From assembly GCA_021806345.1 (NCBI GenBank), contig JAJZXP010000060.1, forward strand, positions 1-6,931: DNA of 6,931 bases. The letters run 5' to 3'. The position numbers and the translations under genes are program-made. The notes beneath the pieces were generated by a model. The model was not told the DNA's origin. It saw only the letters and a list, made by a program, of their open reading frames with translations, and did not search any database. Below are positions 5,249 to 6,931 of the stretch, piece after piece; the first letter of the stretch is position 1; each line of letters opens with the position of its first letter. The stretch comes from Thermoplasmata archaeon. Lineage in GTDB: Archaea; Thermoplasmatota; Thermoplasmata; Thermoplasmatales; Thermoplasmataceae.

Positions 5249-5815
5249 ATGCCGAAGAGCATACCGCAGGGCATGAAAGTTGGAGCAGTCTCACTATGGC
5301 TCCTCCTCTTATCCGAAAGGCCAATGTATGGATATGAAATGATAAAGGAACTGGAAAAAAGGTTCTCCGGATTCTGGAGACCAAAGACTGGCACGATATA
5401 TCCCTCCCTCGAGAAACTCGAACAGGATGGATTTGTCACAAGTAGCGTGGAATTCAAAGATAAGCTACCTGGCCGTAAGCATTATGCCTTAGTAGACAAG
5501 GGGAACAAAGAGCTCAGGCGCTCTATGGTTCACTGGACAAAAATGACCGAAGTACTCGAAAACTACCGCGAGATGCACGAGTCAATTGTGAGGCACAGGT
5601 TAGATGTGAATAAGAATGAGTTAGCAAGTATTTTGGAAAACCTTGTATCAGCTCTAAGGAAGGAAGTAATCGACACATCAAGTATTTTCAAGACTGAAGA
5701 GCGTGTAACAATCACTCCCGTGGAGCCTTTGAGATTCAAATTCGTGTATGCTAAGGAAAATCAAAAATTGGAGATGCATATAGAGATCGAGTGGACCCTA
5801 GGTGATAAAAGCTAA
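5249..5815 (+). CDS. PadR-family transcriptional regulator
   Basis: This 188-residue cytoplasmic regulator has the PadR winged helix at about 10-92. VSLWLLLLSERPMYGYEMIK is the family's opening helix with the GYE/GYD signature. KTGTIYPSLEKLEQDGFV is the recognition helix with the T-I-Y-P-x-L-x-x-L-E-x-x-G motif. A wing follows with GRKHYALVDKGNKEL. A helical segment (about 95-145) with several Met, His and Glu residues resembles the dimerisation helices of the family. The last 35 residues (ITPVEPLRFKFVYAKEN, then LEMHIEIEWT) form a beta-rich tail not typical of short PadR proteins. Members usually repress a neighbouring gene and release DNA on binding a small molecule. The ATG at 5249 is placed about 20 bases from a TATA element with no leader. 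It is divergent from the ChrB-like/propeller unit, with an inverted repeat between, so it probably controls both. The inducer is unknown. Confidence 0.92.
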   Translation: MPKSIPQGMKVGAVSLWLLLLSERPMYGYEMIKELEKRFSGFWRPKTGTIYPSLEKLEQDGFVTSSVEFKDKLPGRKHYALVDKGNKELRRSMVHWTKMTEVLENYREMHESIVRHRLDVNKNELASILENLVSALRKEVIDTSSIFKTEERVTITPVEPLRFKFVYAKENQKLEMHIEIEWTLGDKS

Positions 5816-5974
5816 AAATCAAAATCGATATCAATAACGTGATATGGTTCAAAGATATGCTCCGGCATCTCCATCTAGGTGTGGATAGGGCCGAGTCGAG
5901 ATCTCCATAATATATCACATCTCCCTGCATGGAACAGTAGGTCAGCAGAATGGAACAAAAAGGAGTTTCATGGG

Positions 5975-6012
5975 AATGGACCGGTCGATGTTTGATCAAA
6001 GTTTTAAGAGAA
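5975..6012 (+). repeat. Dispersed repeat copy 2
   Basis: The core AATGGACCGGTCGATGTTTG agrees with copy 1 at about 31 of 38 and with copy 3 at about 30 of 38 positions. In the coding-like frame it reads SWEWTGRCLIKVLRED, open from the TAG at 5938-5940 (first ATG 5950) to a TAA at 6046-6048. Differences from the other copies are partly silent (TTA/TTG Leu, ATT/ATC Ile). Further upstream, 5823-5937 has a protein-like stretch (VIWFKDMLRHLHLGVDRAE) broken by TAA, so the whole 5816-6048 gap may be one decayed gene. The S51 promoter begins directly after the repeat. Confidence 0.6.
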
Positions 6013-6028
6013 GACTTAAAACCACAGA

Positions 6029-6037
6029 TTTTTAAAA
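6029..6037 (+). promoter_or_regulatory. TATA box of the S51 peptidase gene
   Basis: TTTTTAAAA is centred 26 bases before the ATG at 6059, the archaeal TATA spacing for a leaderless transcript. No ribosome binding site precedes the ATG. It lies about 17 bases after repeat copy 2. Confidence 0.5.
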
Positions 6038-6058
6038 TCTTATCTTCTTAACAGGTAT

Positions 6059-6613
6059 ATGACTACCCAAATCATAATCATGCAGGGAGGCGAGGACGTT
6101 AAACGGAGGACCAACGAAACCCTGTTCAAGGACGTGAGGAAGTTATCAAGTTCAGGGAAAATCCTGGTTATACCATGGACTTCGGATTCTCTTGAGAAGG
6201 AAGCTGAATATTCTGAGGTGCTCCGTGACTATTTTTCACATTGCGGCTTTGAAGAGATATTGTTTCTGGCCAAAACCGATCCTGAAAACGAAATACAACG
6301 AAAATTCTCTGAGGTAGACACCATTTACCTTCCAGGTGGAGACACTGAGGCCCTATATCGCGAGTTAAAACAGAGGGCTTTGCAGGATAGGTTATTCGAG
6401 TTCCCAGGCGTAATAATCGGTAATTCTGCCGGGGCAATTGTACTTTCGAAAGGAGGGTGGGGTGACGGAAAATTCTACACTGGTTTCGGCCTCGTTGATT
6501 TCTACGTTTCTGTTCATTACAAGCTCAATGCAGCTCACGTTGCAGAAACGAAAGATGCTATTAATGTCAACATTCCTGAAAATATGTGGGTCACGGTAAC
6601 AAATGAAAAATAA
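6059..6613 (+). CDS. Peptidase S51-family protein (dipeptidase E/cyanophycinase-like), probably C-terminally shortened
   Basis: This 184-residue cytoplasmic protein belongs to the S51 family of class I glutamine-amidotransferase-fold serine peptidases, which includes aspartyl dipeptidase PepE and cyanophycinase. Seen motifs are a first strand IIIMQGGE (5-12), ILVIPWTSDS (35-44), the family's YLPGGDTEALYRELK (90-104), and the nucleophile elbow IIGNSAGAIVLS (119-130) with Ser123 as likely nucleophile. GLVDFYVSVHY (144-154) follows, with His153 as likely catalytic base; the acidic partner is not certain. The substrate cannot be told from sequence. The frame ends at TAA 6611-6613 after VNIPENMWVTVTNEK, but stays open for 30 more codons to TGA 6704, reading SNPVTLFHARISEIKRIG. 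This looks like the missing last strand and tail; with it the protein would be about 215 residues, nearer the family size. The promoter is leaderless-type. No partner gene is adjacent. Confidence 0.85.
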   Translation: MTTQIIIMQGGEDVKRRTNETLFKDVRKLSSSGKILVIPWTSDSLEKEAEYSEVLRDYFSHCGFEEILFLAKTDPENEIQRKFSEVDTIYLPGGDTEALYRELKQRALQDRLFEFPGVIIGNSAGAIVLSKGGWGDGKFYTGFGLVDFYVSVHYKLNAAHVAETKDAINVNIPENMWVTVTNEK

Positions 6614-6722
6614 TCAAATCCGGTAACACTTTTCCATGCTCGCATATCAGAAATCAAGAGGATAGGCAAGCAGCAGGCTGAAGGAATCGTTAAGGAGGGA
6701 ACATGAGAGAATTGGAATTCTC

Positions 6723-6760
6723 AATGGACCGGTTAGGATTTGATTAAAGTTTTAAACGAA
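6723..6760 (+). repeat. Dispersed repeat copy 3
   Basis: The core AATGGACCGGTTAGGATTTG matches copy 1 at about 31 of 38 positions. In the coding-like frame it reads QWTG, then TAG, then DLIKVLNEYHEI and TGA. The TAG stands where copies 1 and 2 have CGA (Arg). Just upstream, LEFS/EFQ alignment needs a one-base insertion near 6720. It follows the open extension of the S51 gene and precedes the ribbon-helix-helix gene. Bases 6761-6849 hold no gene. Confidence 0.6.
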
Positions 6761-6849
6761 TATCATGAAATATGATTTTCAGACGAACAATATGTGCATT
6801 GGTGAAGTGGATTGTTTGAACTGTAGTCATGACAGTTTACCGTTAAATG

Positions 6850-6858
6850 TTTATATGG
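6850..6858 (+). promoter_or_regulatory. TATA box of the terminal ribbon-helix-helix gene
   Basis: TTTATATGG lies about 22 bases before the ATG at 6876, the usual spacing for a leaderless archaeal promoter. No Shine-Dalgarno sequence is present. Confidence 0.5.
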
Positions 6859-6875
6859 TATTTGCATTAGCATTC

Positions 6876-6931
6876 ATGGTCAAAACCACTATCAACCTGG
6901 ACGAAGAAATCTACGCTGAAATCGTCAAAGA
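6876..6931 (+). CDS. Partial ribbon-helix-helix protein (VapB/CopG-type antitoxin or regulator), runs off the window
   Basis: Only the first 18 codons are in the window: MVKTTINLDEEIYAEIVK. A short strand (KTTINL) followed by an acidic helix start (DEEIYAEIVK) is the classic ribbon-helix-helix opening seen in VapB antitoxins and CopG/Arc-like repressors. The TATA box at 6850 supports this ATG as the start of a leaderless transcript. If it is an antitoxin, a PIN-domain gene should follow directly beyond 6931. This would be a second toxin-antitoxin locus, and its N-terminus differs from the vapB at 2741-3001. Confidence 0.65.
   Translation, partial: MVKTTINLDEEIYAEIVK

Noticed and set aside
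1..6931. tRNA, rRNA or CRISPR array
   Set aside because: No cloverleaf with a T-arm and CCA-side stem, no rRNA-like block and no regularly spaced direct repeats were seen; the 38-base repeats are kilobases apart and imperfect.

Overview
The window looks like a chromosomal piece of a low-to-moderate GC archaeon, most likely an acidophile of the order Thermoplasmatales or a close relative. This is inferred from several signs. TATA-like boxes sit about 20-27 bases before start codons that have no ribosome binding site, which fits leaderless transcripts. The gene content also fits: a PIN/ribbon-helix-helix toxin-antitoxin pair, a PadR regulator, a short S51 peptidase and a decayed IS256-type transposase. 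The exact species cannot be read from the sequence.

Layout. Bases 1-890 are AT-rich and hold only fragments: a doubtful 37-codon ORF and a possible broken gene at 292-818. A two-helix membrane protein of unknown role lies at 924-1361, followed by a strong hairpin. An IS256-family transposase remnant on the minus strand (1509-1940) keeps its N- and C-terminal coding ends but has lost its catalytic middle. A possible truncated protein tail follows (1988-2131). Next is a vapBC-type module on the minus strand: VapC (2296-2766) has all four PIN acidic residues, but its antitoxin (2741-3001) has an in-frame TAG. On the other side of the vapB promoter is the remnant of a metallo-beta-lactamase-fold hydrolase (3185-3655), broken by frameshifts.

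The best preserved part is 3754-5815. A PadR-family regulator (plus strand) diverges from a two-gene unit on the minus strand: a stand-alone ChrB C-terminal-type ('chromate resistance') protein followed by a cytoplasmic YncE-like beta-propeller. A 32-base inverted repeat lies exactly over the shared TATA region and is a good candidate PadR operator. The simplest model is a PadR-controlled stress module whose inducer and chemistry are unknown. No ChrA transporter is present in the window.

The right end has an S51-family peptidase (6059-6613), probably shortened by an in-frame TAA, and the start of another ribbon-helix-helix protein (6876-).

The most unusual structure is a dispersed ~38-base repeat, seen three times clearly (2219, 5975, 6723) and once weakly (3655). 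All copies lie in the same orientation. Substitutions between copies fit a protein-coding frame that reads roughly W-T-G-R-D-L-I-K-V-L. They look like relics of the C-terminal end of one protein family. Copy 1 has further upstream similarity to the tail of the PadR protein in this same window. Together with the broken genes, the window reads as an accessory region with heavy gene turnover around an intact PadR/ChrB-like/propeller core.
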